This document shows positions 53,065 to 63,051 of a stretch of 64,000 bases of DNA, one piece after another (position 1 is the stretch's first letter; each line of letters begins with the position of its first letter). Made by a program: the position numbers and the translations under genes. Origin of the DNA: Allodiplogaster sudhausi (Eukaryota > Nematoda > Chromadorea > Rhabditida > Diplogasteridae); contig CALZFC010000252.1 of the NCBI GenBank assembly GCA_945643635.1, forward strand, positions 662,001 to 726,000. The letters are read 5' to 3'. The notes below the pieces were generated by a model that was not told where the DNA came from, searched no databases, and worked only from the letters and a program-made list of their open reading frames with translations.

Positions 53065-54259
53065 GGTGAGGGAAAGTCAAGCTGCCTGCAAAGAATAAAG
53101 AAGAAATGAGGAGAATTAGAGAAATAGCGGCTGCGAGTCCGCTCACAACAAGTGGTTCTGAAGGGTTGTCGGCATAACGAGAACAAGGATAACTGAACAA
53201 AAGTGAGAGCAAGAGGAAGACACATGAAGAGGAGAAGAGAGCGAGTCAAGAAAAATAGTTAATGCTGGAAGGTGAGAGTGCGAGAAACAGAGAGTGAGAG
53301 AGAGAGAGTGAGTAAGAGAGAGAGCGAGAGAAAGAGAAAGAGAGCGAGAGAAAGAGAGAGAGCGAGAGAAAGAGAGAGAGAGAGTTTGAAGATGAGCGTT
53401 TTGTAGTGCGCGGTCAGCGGCATTGCAGACTAGCCTGTCGATGGCCGACTGGATGGCTATAGCAGCTGAACGATCCAGACAGAGAAAGAAACCGGTGTAG
53501 AGAAGGAGAATGAGGCATGCACTCAGGTGTCAAGGGATCAGGCGAAGGGACAACAAGGCTAGTTAAACTGGGAAGAGAGAGAGAGAGAGAGAGAGAGATA
53601 GGGAGAGATCAAAAGAGAGAAACAGATGATTCATCTTTCAACACGCAAATCTCTTCGACATCTACAATTAGATAGTATCAAACCCGAGTGGTGACAAGGG
53701 GCAATAAACTACGTTCCATGTTAGGTAAATAACAAAACAATTTTCAAATGATGAGCGGAAAGGCAACAAGTGTCAGTGAGAGAGAGAAAGACAGAGTATG
53801 AAGAAAACGAAGAGAATGTGTGAATGAACGAGAAAAACAGTCAGCGTGAACGAAACAAATGAATGAGAGAGCAAATTAATCATTGCAAAATGACCTTCCC
53901 ATTTCATTTTTAAAAGGCATCAATTTACCAGAGAATAGATTAAGGAGAAGAGTTCTGACAAGTTTCTCATTTCGACGGAGTCGGACGAGGAAAGTGTCAT
54001 TGAAAGCGTGAAGACGGAGAAGAAGAGAGCCATTCTTAGAAGAAGATCTCTCAATGCGAACGAGGGAATACTCGGGCACGGACGAATGGGAAGACACTCC
54101 GAATGTTCTGTGCAACTCATCTCGAGTCAGTCGGTCATGGACTCCCTTAAGAAGACGAGCTTGGCAGTCATTAACCAAGGCAGTGAAGGGTACCTCTGCA
54201 AGGAAGGCGAAGAGGACTTGGAGAGTGAGTGGGAGGAGAAGGACATCACGGAGGAGCAT
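43376..54259 (-). CDS. ADAMTS-type metalloprotease with about thirteen C-terminal thrombospondin type 1 repeats
   Basis: Secreted matrix protease. N-terminal exons: 54259-53929, 52410-52369, 52319-52252, 52181-52083, 52008-51864, 51801-51521, about 51390-51242, 50463-50323 and 50157-50030. Order: signal peptide (DVLLLPLTLQVLFAFLAEV), prodomain with CHYYGELLSHSHGK, catalytic domain (LEIGLFLDSKLFEHF, HWDHGVLLTG) with zinc site HEMGHNMGMVHDG and CCLMSAV Met-turn, disintegrin-like part (GSWCGGEKFCVEG), one atypical TSR (GGWSEWAGDDQCPVRQC), Cys-rich part (PCRVWCHLQD, GTPCGHNSFCVGGSC). Then come TSRs with WSEW and CSxxCG cores, e.g. near 48680, 48500, 48260, 48070, 47860, 47290, 47000, 46650, 46360, 45530, 45040, 44390 and 44060. 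The last exon ends at 43376. I see no spacer domain after the Cys-rich part. TSR exons are separated by GA/CT repeats; their exact borders and single-gene status are not proven. Confidence 0.85.
43570..43885 (+). repeat. 20-bp minisatellite in the last ADAMTS intron
   Basis: About fourteen copies of AGAAATAGAGAGAGAAGCAG, some with a 1-base change or deletion. Read on the gene's coding strand it has the core CTGCTTCTCTCTCTATTTCT. It borders a simple GA tract at 43890-44000. Confidence 0.95.
44850..44935 (+). repeat. GA/CAGAGA tract in ADAMTS intron
   Basis: Purine-rich array (CT-rich on the coding strand) just upstream, in transcript order, of a TSR exon. Confidence 0.85.
45150..45445 (+). 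repeat. GA tract in ADAMTS intron
   Basis: About 290 bp of GA with AAGAGAAGAGAG variants; CT on the coding strand, lying between two TSR exons. Confidence 0.95.
45640..46262 (+). repeat. Long purine array in ADAMTS intron
   Basis: About 620 bp of GA mixed with GGATGAGTGAGATAGG and GGATAAGAG blocks. It is the longest uninterrupted low-complexity block in the window and sits between two TSR exons. Confidence 0.95.
47375..47775 (+). repeat. Long GA tract in ADAMTS intron
   Basis: About 400 bp of imperfect GA repeat with near-duplicate halves (each with AAGAGAGAC(A)AGAAGAGA-like segments), between TSR exons. Confidence 0.95.
50158..50295 (+). repeat. GA tract in ADAMTS intron next to the zinc-site exons
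   Basis: GA repeat between the two exons that together code the zinc-binding motif; as CT on the coding strand it is the polypyrimidine tract of the acceptor at 50158. Confidence 0.9.
50449..50522 (+). repeat. 37-bp tandem duplication spanning an ADAMTS splice acceptor
   Basis: Two adjacent 37-bp copies (50449-50485 and 50486-50522) differ at one base. On the minus strand each holds GATTCAG followed by the exon's first bases CTATGACATCTACCA, so the 3' splice site and 15 coding bases are duplicated. Only the copy nearer the exon body (exon from 50463) keeps the conserved frame. Confidence 0.95.
52411..53928 (-). other. ADAMTS intron 1
   Basis: About 1.5 kb separating the signal-peptide/prodomain exon from the next one. 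It holds GA tracts at 52955-53062 and 53290-53385 and AT-rich sequence at 52480-52740. No other gene seen. Confidence 0.6.
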
Positions 54260-55294
54260 TCAGAGACCAGAAGCTGCCTCTACCCACCTCATCGACTGCC
54301 ACTCTTATCTCTCCACTCTTAACACTCTCTTCCTCATTGACAATCAACAGCCAACTTGCATACAACCAGACAATCAACCAAGACGAACTAACAGTAATGT
54401 CTGGGTGTCCTCGTGTTTACTGCCCTTGATGTAGATTCAGACAGCTGAAAAGTAGAAGGTGAAGCAGATAGCAAATCAGAGGTGACGAAGAGAAATGAGC
54501 ACGCAGAAACTGAAAGAAAGGGAGAGAGAGAGATAGAGAGAGAGATAGAGATAGAGAGAGAGATATAGATAGTTATAGAGAGAGAGAGGGAGAGGGAGAG
54601 AAGGAGAGAGAGAAAGAGAGAATGACGCAGTGTAGAGTGACAATTCAAGTTGAAAAAAGATAAAACAGTTAGGGAAGTACAATCTGCTAAATCTCTTTGA
54701 ATGGCTGACGAGTGATAAGATATATCCATGTCAGAGAGAGAGAGAGAGAATAAGTGGAAGGACAGTGCCAGCTAGTTGGCCATGAGAGAAGACAAGCCAG
54801 CCACGGCTCTGGATACAACCAACACCCAACTTCGCTCATCTAACTCGCAATCTCAGCTCTCTCTCTCTCTCTTTCTTTCTCTCTTTCTCTCTCTCTCTCA
54901 TGATGCTCTCTCACTTTCTATTTCACCTCTGCAACGATCTCCCTCAAGCAAGTGTATGAATGGCAGAAACCGACAAGGGAGAGTAACAAAGCCAAATCGC
55001 ATGACTGGCGATCAGATCAAGTAGAAGCTGTAACTGCATACCATCGAGAGAGAGATAGAGAGAGAGAGAGAGAAGGGCAGAGAGGGCAGAAAGAATGGGA
55101 ATGAGAGAATAGGAAGTAAAGTGAGAGGGTGAAAGAATAAGAGAAAGTGAATGGCGACAGGAGTAAGAGAGCCACAGCTGAGAGTGGGTCTCCGCGAGTA
55201 GTCCTCACTTCTGCCACTCGCGCCGCACCTGACAGGACCTCAGGGAACCTTTCCAACTCTCTCTTCCACTCTCTCCCATCTCTCTCTCGCTCAC

Positions 55295-55329
<35 letters not shown>

Positions 55330-56133
55330 CTCTGTTTCATCGTAAATAAATGCACTTCATTTTTGTCTCCTTCTCTCCCTCTCTCGCAGCGCATTCTCTG
55401 CATGACAGCCATAGAGGAAAGGATCGACGAGCCGCCGCGAACACAAACGTGCCAGTAGTCGGTGTGGGCTAGAGAGACGAAACAGGATTGGAGGGGTGGA
55501 GAGAGAGAGAGAGAGAGAGTGGATTTTAGGAGCAGAAGACCGCCCCTCGGGGCAGCCCTCAGGGCAGCCTCTCGGTGCTCCACGACGGATCACTGATTCA
55601 GGTCACATCATCCTCTTTTGCCGACTTCGCCACTCAAAAAGAGTCTGCCAGTGGCCAGGCCTTGCGTAGATTTTCTCTCTCTCTCTCTCTATCTTTTCCT
55701 CGCTCTCTTTCTCACACTCTCTCACTCTGTCCCACACGCACACACTCCCTCTATCTCTCATTCTCTCTCGCTTACTCTCCATCTCTCTCTCTCTCGTTCT
55801 CTCCCTCACTATCTCTCTCATATACTCCGTCTCGTCGTCATTTGTTTGTTTCAAATCATTCTCATTCTCCTTTTTTCTGTTCGCTCTCATGATTTTTTTT
55901 TCCACTCTTCAGTAATGTTCGGCCCGTTCTCTCGGTCTCACTCATTCGCATTACTCTTTCTTGCTCGGGGTCTCTTCATCTACTTTTCTCTTGATTCCGC
56001 CCTTAAAAGTAAATCACCATTCTCTCAACACCTGTTAACAGTTGTAAAAGCGCCTAATCGCACAGTGGAAACTTTACTAAACGGTAAAGTTAAAGAAGAA
56101 GCGAGAGTTGTGACGATTGAGAGAAAGAGAGAA

Positions 56134-56186
<53 letters not shown>

Positions 56187-56625
56187 GTGAGTGAGAAAGA
56201 GTAGCTGATTCGCAGTGAAGCAACTTCTCATTGTTCGGTCAATGCAGGCGAACCGAATCAAACAAGGCCATCGGAGTGCTCTTTTTCAAAAAGTAGATCA
56301 ATCAGCTAATAAACTGCTCGGATATAAAACAGAAAGGAGAGAAGGAAATCAAAAAGAAAAAGAATTCGAAACGATTAATATTCTGGGAACAAAGAAGCAA
56401 TATTATACAACAATTTTTGGTTGGATTTCGGGAAAAAGAACAGCAATATGTGTATGATTTTAAGGCACGGGCGATAATTTATGGATGGAAGAATGAATTG
56501 CCCTGAAGTAAAGTGATAACTGCTCCCTCCACTTTTTCACTTCACTTCTATTTCTTTCAATACTATATGAATATAATTCACACCCCTTTAATCTTTTTAA
56601 ATTTCTTCTTCTTTCTGTCTCTCTG

Positions 56626-56670
<45 letters not shown>

Positions 56671-57140
56671 GTTGGATCTTCGTGAGCGGTTGCATCTCTT
56701 AGGTTCTCACATATTCTTGTCAGCTGGTCGATACCATTTGTCCCATTCATACCAATAGTTCATCACAATGGGTGTTTTTGCATGATTTTTGTTACAAAAA
56801 AAGATGATAAGAATTCCGTAAGAAAAAATTCCCCAACATTTGAACAAAATAACCTCAAACAAAATGTGAGGAAATCGAAAAATGCTATTCATATTTCAAG
56901 AAGTTGAAGAAGAATGGTTCTTTCGTAGATAAAAAAAAATTGCTTCAAATTTATTGTGTTTAAACAACTTGGAAATTAAAATGGTGTCATAGATCATCTG
57001 TATGTATGGTGCGAAAATGTTTGTGTGTTGTTGTTTGAAATATGAGTAGTAGAAAATACAAATGAGATGTGATTCTATTTTAATCTCCTTTTCTCGGTTC
57101 CAAAATCGGTCAAGACGTTGAATGTTTAAGAAACCAAGAA
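54260..57140. other. Intergenic with repeats and unresolved open frames
   Basis: Repeats: GA at 54515-54625, CT at 54858-54900, CT at 55290-55330, CT at 55675-55830, GA at 56115-56185 and CT at 56628-56662. A plus-strand frame at 55918-56115 starts with a hydrophobic helix (FALLFLARGLFIYFSL) and continues as ordinary-looking sequence for 60 residues before running into GA repeat; a frame at 55515-55665 also looks non-repetitive. Neither has a recognised motif or a clear partner exon, so I do not call a gene. Confidence 0.4.
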
Positions 57141-58849
57141 ATGTCTGAGACCACGACAAGAGAAGCTCCCGATGCTCCGGGTGCCGACTTTGAGGACATT
57201 CGACTAAATGTTTCGCCTCGGCATCAAGAAGGCCAAGTTTGTCTTTTATGACTTTGTTGACCTGAAGTTGTATTCCAAATTCTTTTGGAACTCAAAGGTT
57301 TCGTGTAATAATTCCATTATAAAGATGAGGCAATTCTTTTGAATCGGTATTTGTGACAGACGGCGCGGTCGGTTGGCCTGGACACGTCAATGACAGCAGC
57401 CGAGGAGGCAGAGGAAGAGCTGAAGTACGGAGCAGAGCATGTGATCCGTCTCTTCGTGCCAGTGTCTCTCTGCATGGCTGTTGTCATCTTCACTGTCAAC
57501 ACAGTCTCTTTCTACACCGAAGACGACGGACAGCGACTGTAAGTGGCTCTTCATTCATACAGAATTCTCAGGATAACAGCTTGAAGTATTCAACATTGTA
57601 AAGTTCCTATTTGTGCCATATGATAATTCCCAACAATTGTGGCAGTTTACCCCTTGTAATTACGATGTTATTTTGAGGTTGTATACTCCATTCGAATCGA
57701 AAACGGATGATGCGGGGTCTCAGCTTCTAACTTCCCTTGGAAATGCGGCTGTTCTCCTCGGCTTCATCATTTGCATGACAGTTCTGCTCATATTTCTCTA
57801 CAAATTCCGCTGCTACAAGGTCCGCTTATTGATATGCATTAAAAAGAAGATGTTAATCGTATGTTATTTTGATTGAAATGAAATATATTATATTTGTAAT
57901 GGAATAAGATGGTTGAGATTGGTTGAGGTGATCCACGCGTGGCTGGCCATCAGCAGTGCCATGCTTCTTACTCTCTTCACTGCTCTCTACACAATGTTTC
58001 TTTCTTTTTTCCCACTGACGAAGTCATCTTGACTGTTCAGGGAAGTGCTGAAGAGTCGTAACATGTGCGTGTCCACTCCCCTCGTTCTCTTTCTCCTCGT
58101 GAACTTCGCCGTGGTTGGAATGATGTGTATTCACTGGAAGGGTCCGCTCTATCTCCAGCAGGTTGACTTATTCACTTCTTTCAGCAGTGCAATATATCAT
58201 GAATTGCAGGCATTCCTGATCTGGGTCTCTGCTATAATGGCGTTGACATTCATCAAGTATCTGCCAGAGTGGACTGCTTGGGCAGTGCTCACTCTCATTT
58301 CTGTCTGGGATTTGGTGGCCGTCTTGGCCCGAAGGGACCACTTCGAATGCTCGTTCAACTTGCACAAGAACGCAACGAACCAATCTTTCCTGCACTCATT
58401 TACACTTGTTAGTGACTGTTGTAATGTAATCGCTAGTCTAATACGGGAGAGAATCTCCACTTCATTTGGTCAGTTCTGTTTCTTCTTTCAGCGGGAGTTC
58501 TGTACATGTACCTGATTGCTGATGACACAACGGATGAAACCGTAAAGTCGCCTGCTGCGAGTGGAGGAGATGAAACTCCGCCCATTCTTGTTGCCAATTC
58601 TTCTTCTGTCGTCCACGCTCCACCAATCACGAATTCCGTGAGCCATTCCAGTACCGTAGTCCTCTCTACAGAAGGAGCGAAGAGCAAGCGTCCTCAGGTA
58701 TCTTACAGTATTCTATTTATCTCTCATTCAATTATTTCTACTCGGAATTTATAACAAAATGGTTAGGTACGCCGGGTGATCCCTTCCGGAATGCAGCCGA
58801 GCTCGTCCTCCACTTCTGCAGAGTAAGCGATGGAGAGATATTCTTCTTC

Positions 58850-58893
<44 letters not shown>

Positions 58894-58895
58894 TA

Positions 58896-58936
<41 letters not shown>

Positions 58937-59698
58937 TCACTCTCTTTCTCTCTCACTCTCTTTCTCTCTCACTCTCTCTCTCTCTCTCTCTTACAGTGTT
59001 GAGACTGCCTCGCTTCCTGCTCCGCCTCCTTCAGTGCCCGCCCGTTCAGTTGCTTCTCGCACGAGTGTAGTGGAAGAGAGCCCCGAGAGTGGAATCAAAC
59101 TCGGCCTGGGCGACTTCATCTTCTATTCGGTTCTCGTGGGCAAGGCCAGCAGCACCTACGACTGGAACACTACGGTACTTTCGTCTTACTGAGTCATACT
59201 TCTAACAGGCTGATTGCATTATAATTATATATCATATTTTATCAAATATAGATGGAAGACATTAGTTTCGGTATCTTCTGCCGGTATTAATAGTTGGTGT
59301 CCTCTATTTATTCTTTTGTTGAGAACTTGCGATATCCGATATTTAAACTTTGGCAGTTTGCCAGCTGCCTTTCTTATTTGGTAACAAGTTGCAATTTGAC
59401 TGTAAATTCAATGGAGAAATCACAGCGTGACAACTGGAGTACGGTATCTGCTGTACCAACATTGCGGAATTGTATGAGGAAGAGTGTGATGAGAATGAAA
59501 GGAAGACTTGTTGAGATGACGTGCTACGTTGCCATCCTGGTCGGCCTCTCCGTCACTCTTCTTCTTCTCGCCGTGTTCCGCAAGGCTCTCCCCGCTCTTC
59601 CCATCTCCATCTTCGCTGGTCTCATCTTCTACTTCTGCACCAGACAATTTGTGTCTCCCTTCACTTCCGCTCTTATTGTGCATCAGTTAACTTATTGA
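57141..59698 (+). CDS. PSEN: Presenilin
   Basis: Catalytic aspartyl protease subunit of gamma-secretase, which cleaves Notch, APP and similar membrane proteins. Ten exons: 57141-57236, 57360-57538, 57678-57819, 57928-57995, 58041-58161, 58210-58407, 58492-58697, 58767-58822, 58997-59174 and 59516-59698. Motifs: [72 protein letters not shown], catalytic VWDLVAVL (WD, where vertebrates have YD), the Ser-rich cytosolic loop, GVKLGLGDF-type [19 protein letters not shown] with the second catalytic Asp, and the PALP motif in [10 protein letters not shown]. The C-terminus is VHQLTY. The frame breaks once in exon 6: after VAVLA the conserved [16 protein letters not shown] lies in the next frame, as if one C were missing from the CCC at 58328-58330. 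All other exons join in frame. Confidence 0.95.
58845..58996 (+). repeat. CT tract forming the presenilin intron 8 acceptor
   Basis: About 150 bp of CT repeat ending TTACAG at the start of exon 9; almost the whole intron is the microsatellite. Confidence 0.95.
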
Positions 59699-60251
59699 TT
59701 CACACTTCACCATTGTTATTGGACTTTTTGATTTCGTCGTCTGTGAACTGGTTCCTTTCACCGATTTCTTTTGTTGTAGGCAAAATATTAATTTATATAG
59801 ACTGCTGGTGGCTACTTTCTGCTAAATGTGTACCTGTGAATATCAAATGTATATAATACCAATCCTAACCTTTACTTGGCTACTTTTTCACCATTTATGT
59901 TTGAGTGATTGAAATGATCACCCGGCATGGAGCTTATATTTATTTGCATTGCCTTTGAAAGGTGTGGTAAAGACAGAATTGTTGACTAGTGACCATGGCA
60001 TTCAATTGTGTGTAAGCCAAGCCATTGGGGCAGTAAGTGATCGGTCGGATCCGTCTACATATCTTCAATCTCTTTATTTGAATTCTTGAGTGTTCTTTTA
60101 GGTGTAATGTACGAATTACACCACGCAATGGTGCATGGTGTAGTTTCTTGGCGCACCATAAAAGCTAAATTGTCATCCTAGCGGTGTAGACCTTTCATGT
60201 ATGCTTTTACATTCTTAGAGATATGCGTCTTCTTGAGTTTCTGTTGTTTAG
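59699..60251. other. Spacer between presenilin and proteasome beta-2
   Basis: 553 bp, AT-rich, no gene seen. It ends in TTCTGTTGTTTAG directly before the PSMB7 ATG. Confidence 0.5.
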
Positions 60252-61463
60252 ATGACTCCCACAGCTGAAGATGCACTCGCGCAGGTGGAGATCGAACCTT
60301 GCGGATTCGACTTCACGAAATGCGCACGGAACATGGCTTTGGCTCGCATGGGAGTTGCTCCTCCTCGTGTCCACGGAACCGGAACGACCATCGTTGCTAC
60401 CACTTACAAGGCAGGATCATTTCTGTGCTGACTGATCGTCTGTTGTTTATCCCATGTTGACTGAGACTTGATTATCTAATCAGGATGGCATTGTGATGGG
60501 CGCGGACTCTCGAGCCACGTCTGGCAACATTGTTGCAGACAAACATTGCTTGAAGTTGCACAAGCTAACGGATTCGATCTACGCGTGCGGGGCAGGAACC
60601 GCCGCCGACCTGGATCAGGTCAGCACTTTCTCTATTCCATTCTCATATCATCTTCATGATAACAATGTCAAGAAATTGTGCCTTGAGGTGTGCAAAATGT
60701 TGTCGGCCAACCTGCGCCTCCAGGAGCTGAACACGGGAAAGAAGGCGAGGGTTATCACCGCACTCAGAATGGGCAAACAGCATCTCTTCAACTACCAAGG
60801 CTACATTGGCGCTTATCTTCTCATTGGTCACTGTTATTTCCTATTGGATTTTATCATTTTCGGTGCGCTTATTCTCCGCGGAATGATATCGTTTGAAGTT
60901 TCCGATGATGAAAGTTGTTTCTAAAGGCGGAATTGATGCCACGGGTCCTCATCTCTACGATATCTCGGCATGTGGAACTACGATGGCGAAGGCATTCAAT
61001 GCACAAGGATCGGGAAGCTATGCAGCTATCTCAGTTCTCGAGAAGGACTTCAAGCATAGAATGACGGTCAGGAAACAGAGACTTACTATCACACAGTTGT
61101 TGATCACAAGTGTTAATATAATTAATGTCTCTATAAAATAGTTCTTGTGCAGGAGGAAGAGGCGGTGACCCTCGTGAAGAATGCTCTGATGGCTGGAATG
61201 CACGGAGACAACGCCTCTGGCAACAGCTACAACTACGTGTGTTGCTAGGCTTCTTCTCCTACTTTATCTGCTATTCATACTTAGATTCCGTTCAGGCGGT
61301 CATCACTGCTCAGTCGTCCACCTTCGTTGGTCCAATCGTACCCGATTTCTGTGTCAAGCCAGAGCAAATCGAATTGGAGTACAAGTTCAAGCCGGGATCC
61401 ACGACTGTTCTCAAGAGGAAGACTATCAAATATGACGTTGTCGAGAGGATGGAGGTGGCTTAG
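60252..61463 (+). CDS. PSMB7: Proteasome subunit beta type-7 (beta-2, trypsin-like)
   Basis: Catalytic subunit of the 20S proteasome that cleaves after basic residues. Six exons: 60252-60410, 60484-60618, 60688-60826, 60927-61066, 61153-61236 and 61296-61463. The propeptide ends VHGTG and the mature enzyme starts TTIVATTYKDGIVMGADSRA, giving the N-terminal Thr nucleophile, Asp17 in GADSRA, and a Lys in KLHKLTDSIYACGAGTAADL near position 33. Further motifs: RMGKQHLFNYQGYIGAYL, GIDATGPHLYDISACGT, GSGSYAAISVLE and EEEAVTLVKNALMAGMHGD. The beta-2-type C-terminal arm follows (FCVKPEQIELEYKFKPGST). The first intron begins with GC (AAG then GCAGGA) if the conserved YKDGIV is to be kept. Frame intact throughout. 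Confidence 0.96.
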
Positions 61464-61705
61464 AGGGGCTCACGCATTGCCCATTTTTGGTCCAGCCTCG
61501 AGTTGTCTTCATCCTTCTAATCTTCTGTCTTCTACTGTACGACCACAACCGTATTTATTAATTTAATTGTTTAATTGATGTTTAAGCCGGATAAATGCTC
61601 TTCTTTACGATGCAGTCTCGAGACTATTTAACAGTTTTAGTATGCTGATCATTATCTCATTGGATTGTGTGTTATCAATGGACATAGTGAGGTGTAGTTT
61701 CCCAG

Positions 61706-62445
61706 ATGGCGGCAGTCTCCGATTACTTCAGCGAGCATGGCCAGGAAGAGAGTCCGCTGGGAATTGCCAGGCTGTTGGTGGAGAGCGGGTTGGCAATGGA
61801 CTTGGGAATGAGACTCGAGCAACTCTTCCCCGACGGTCGGCCCACCACTCAGAAGGAACTTGACGCCCTCAGAAGGATCCCCGCAGTTAGACTGGATGAC
61901 CGGATCAGAGAAGGTTCTTCAGCCCAAATATTTCTCTTCTTATCTTACTTATTTAGTTAAATCTTGTCCTGAAAGCATATTCTGAGATTTCGTTAGCAAG
62001 AGAATAATATGTTTGTTTAAAGAAAGATGCGCTATCTGCTTGGTTGACCTTGGAGCGGAGGCCGACGCAAAAGTGATTGAAATGCCGTGCAAGCACTATT
62101 TTCATGAGAAGTGCATCCTCACCTGGCTTAAGCGGGTATCTTTTTTAAACGTTTTATAATACCTATTACCTTATTATTATTATACGATAATGTAATCTGA
62201 CGTTGTAAGTGGATGCAAATTTTTCTTTCCATTTCATGTCCTTTTATCTCAATATTTGAAATACTCAGGTGAATTCGTGTCCCTCCTGCCGCGTGGAAAT
62301 TCCCGACCCCATCGCAGAGGAGTGGAAGCGTCAAGAGGTTGGCTGTTGTGGTCGCATGGTTGTGGTTAACACGAAGTCTCTGCAGAAACGGAAGAAGGAA
62401 CGGGCGGCCGAACTGGCTGAGCTTCATGATTCCATGTACGGTTGA
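61706..62445 (+). CDS. RING-H2 E3 ubiquitin ligase, RNF181-like
   Basis: Three exons: 61706-61913, 62033-62135 and 62269-62445. The product is about 161 residues. The N-terminus is MAAVSDYFSEHGQEESPLGI, followed by a linker with PTTQKELDALRRIPAV. The RING-H2 finger reads CAICLVDLGAEADAKVIEMP, CKHYFHEKCILTWL and NSCPSCRVEIPD, with all eight zinc ligands (C-C-C-H-H-C-C-C). The C-terminus, AAELAELHDSMYG, matches the LHxxMY end of RNF181. Size and start SYFxEH also fit. It lies 243 bp after PSMB7 on the same strand; its ATG directly follows GTTTCCCAG. Linking a proteasome subunit and an E3 in one neighbourhood may be chance. Confidence 0.88.
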
Positions 62446-62591
62446 TTTGTAGGTTTTGCCATTTCTTTCACTTTTACTTCTGTGATTATTTACCCCATTT
62501 ATAAGTATATAAATATGAATATAGTTTCTGCGATTACAATGGGGATGTACAAATTGCTAATTTTATTGTTCGCAAGGTAAATAACATAATT

Positions 62592-63004
62592 TTAAGTGCT
62601 GTACATGACAATAATGAATACCAGAAGCCTGAGAGCCAACGAGATGAGAATTCTCTGTGTGAGAAGAAGTTGTTCTTTCTTTGAACAGATGAAAACAACC
62701 AGCCACACTGTGGAGAGCAACCACGATGAAATCATTTGGGAGACGAAGAGTATAGCTGAAATGAAGTCTCCTTGTCACCTCTTCATAGTTTCCTTCCGCG
62801 AACTGATGTAGGGAGTCCGTTGTCCGACGTGTTCTGTAGTGTGGTTGAGCTGGATGAGAAGGAGGGGGAAGAGGGCCACGCAGTAGATTGGAGAGGGAGT
62901 CAGCAGATGGACGGAAACGTCAGCCAGCTTAAGATGCATTGCCATTGTCTCGACGCCAATTATATACTAGTACTGCGTATGATCTGCTTTCTTTCTTACT
63001 ATCT

Positions 63005-63051
<47 letters not shown>

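Noticed and set aside
55918..56190. Possible membrane protein (hydrophobic start then GA-encoded tail)
   Set aside because: One hydrophobic segment only, and the frame runs into a microsatellite; no splice partner or family match.
58318..58340. Programmed minus-one frameshift in presenilin
   Set aside because: The sequence TTGGCCCGAAG has no X-XXY-YYZ heptamer, and presenilin is not known to need recoding; an indel is simpler.
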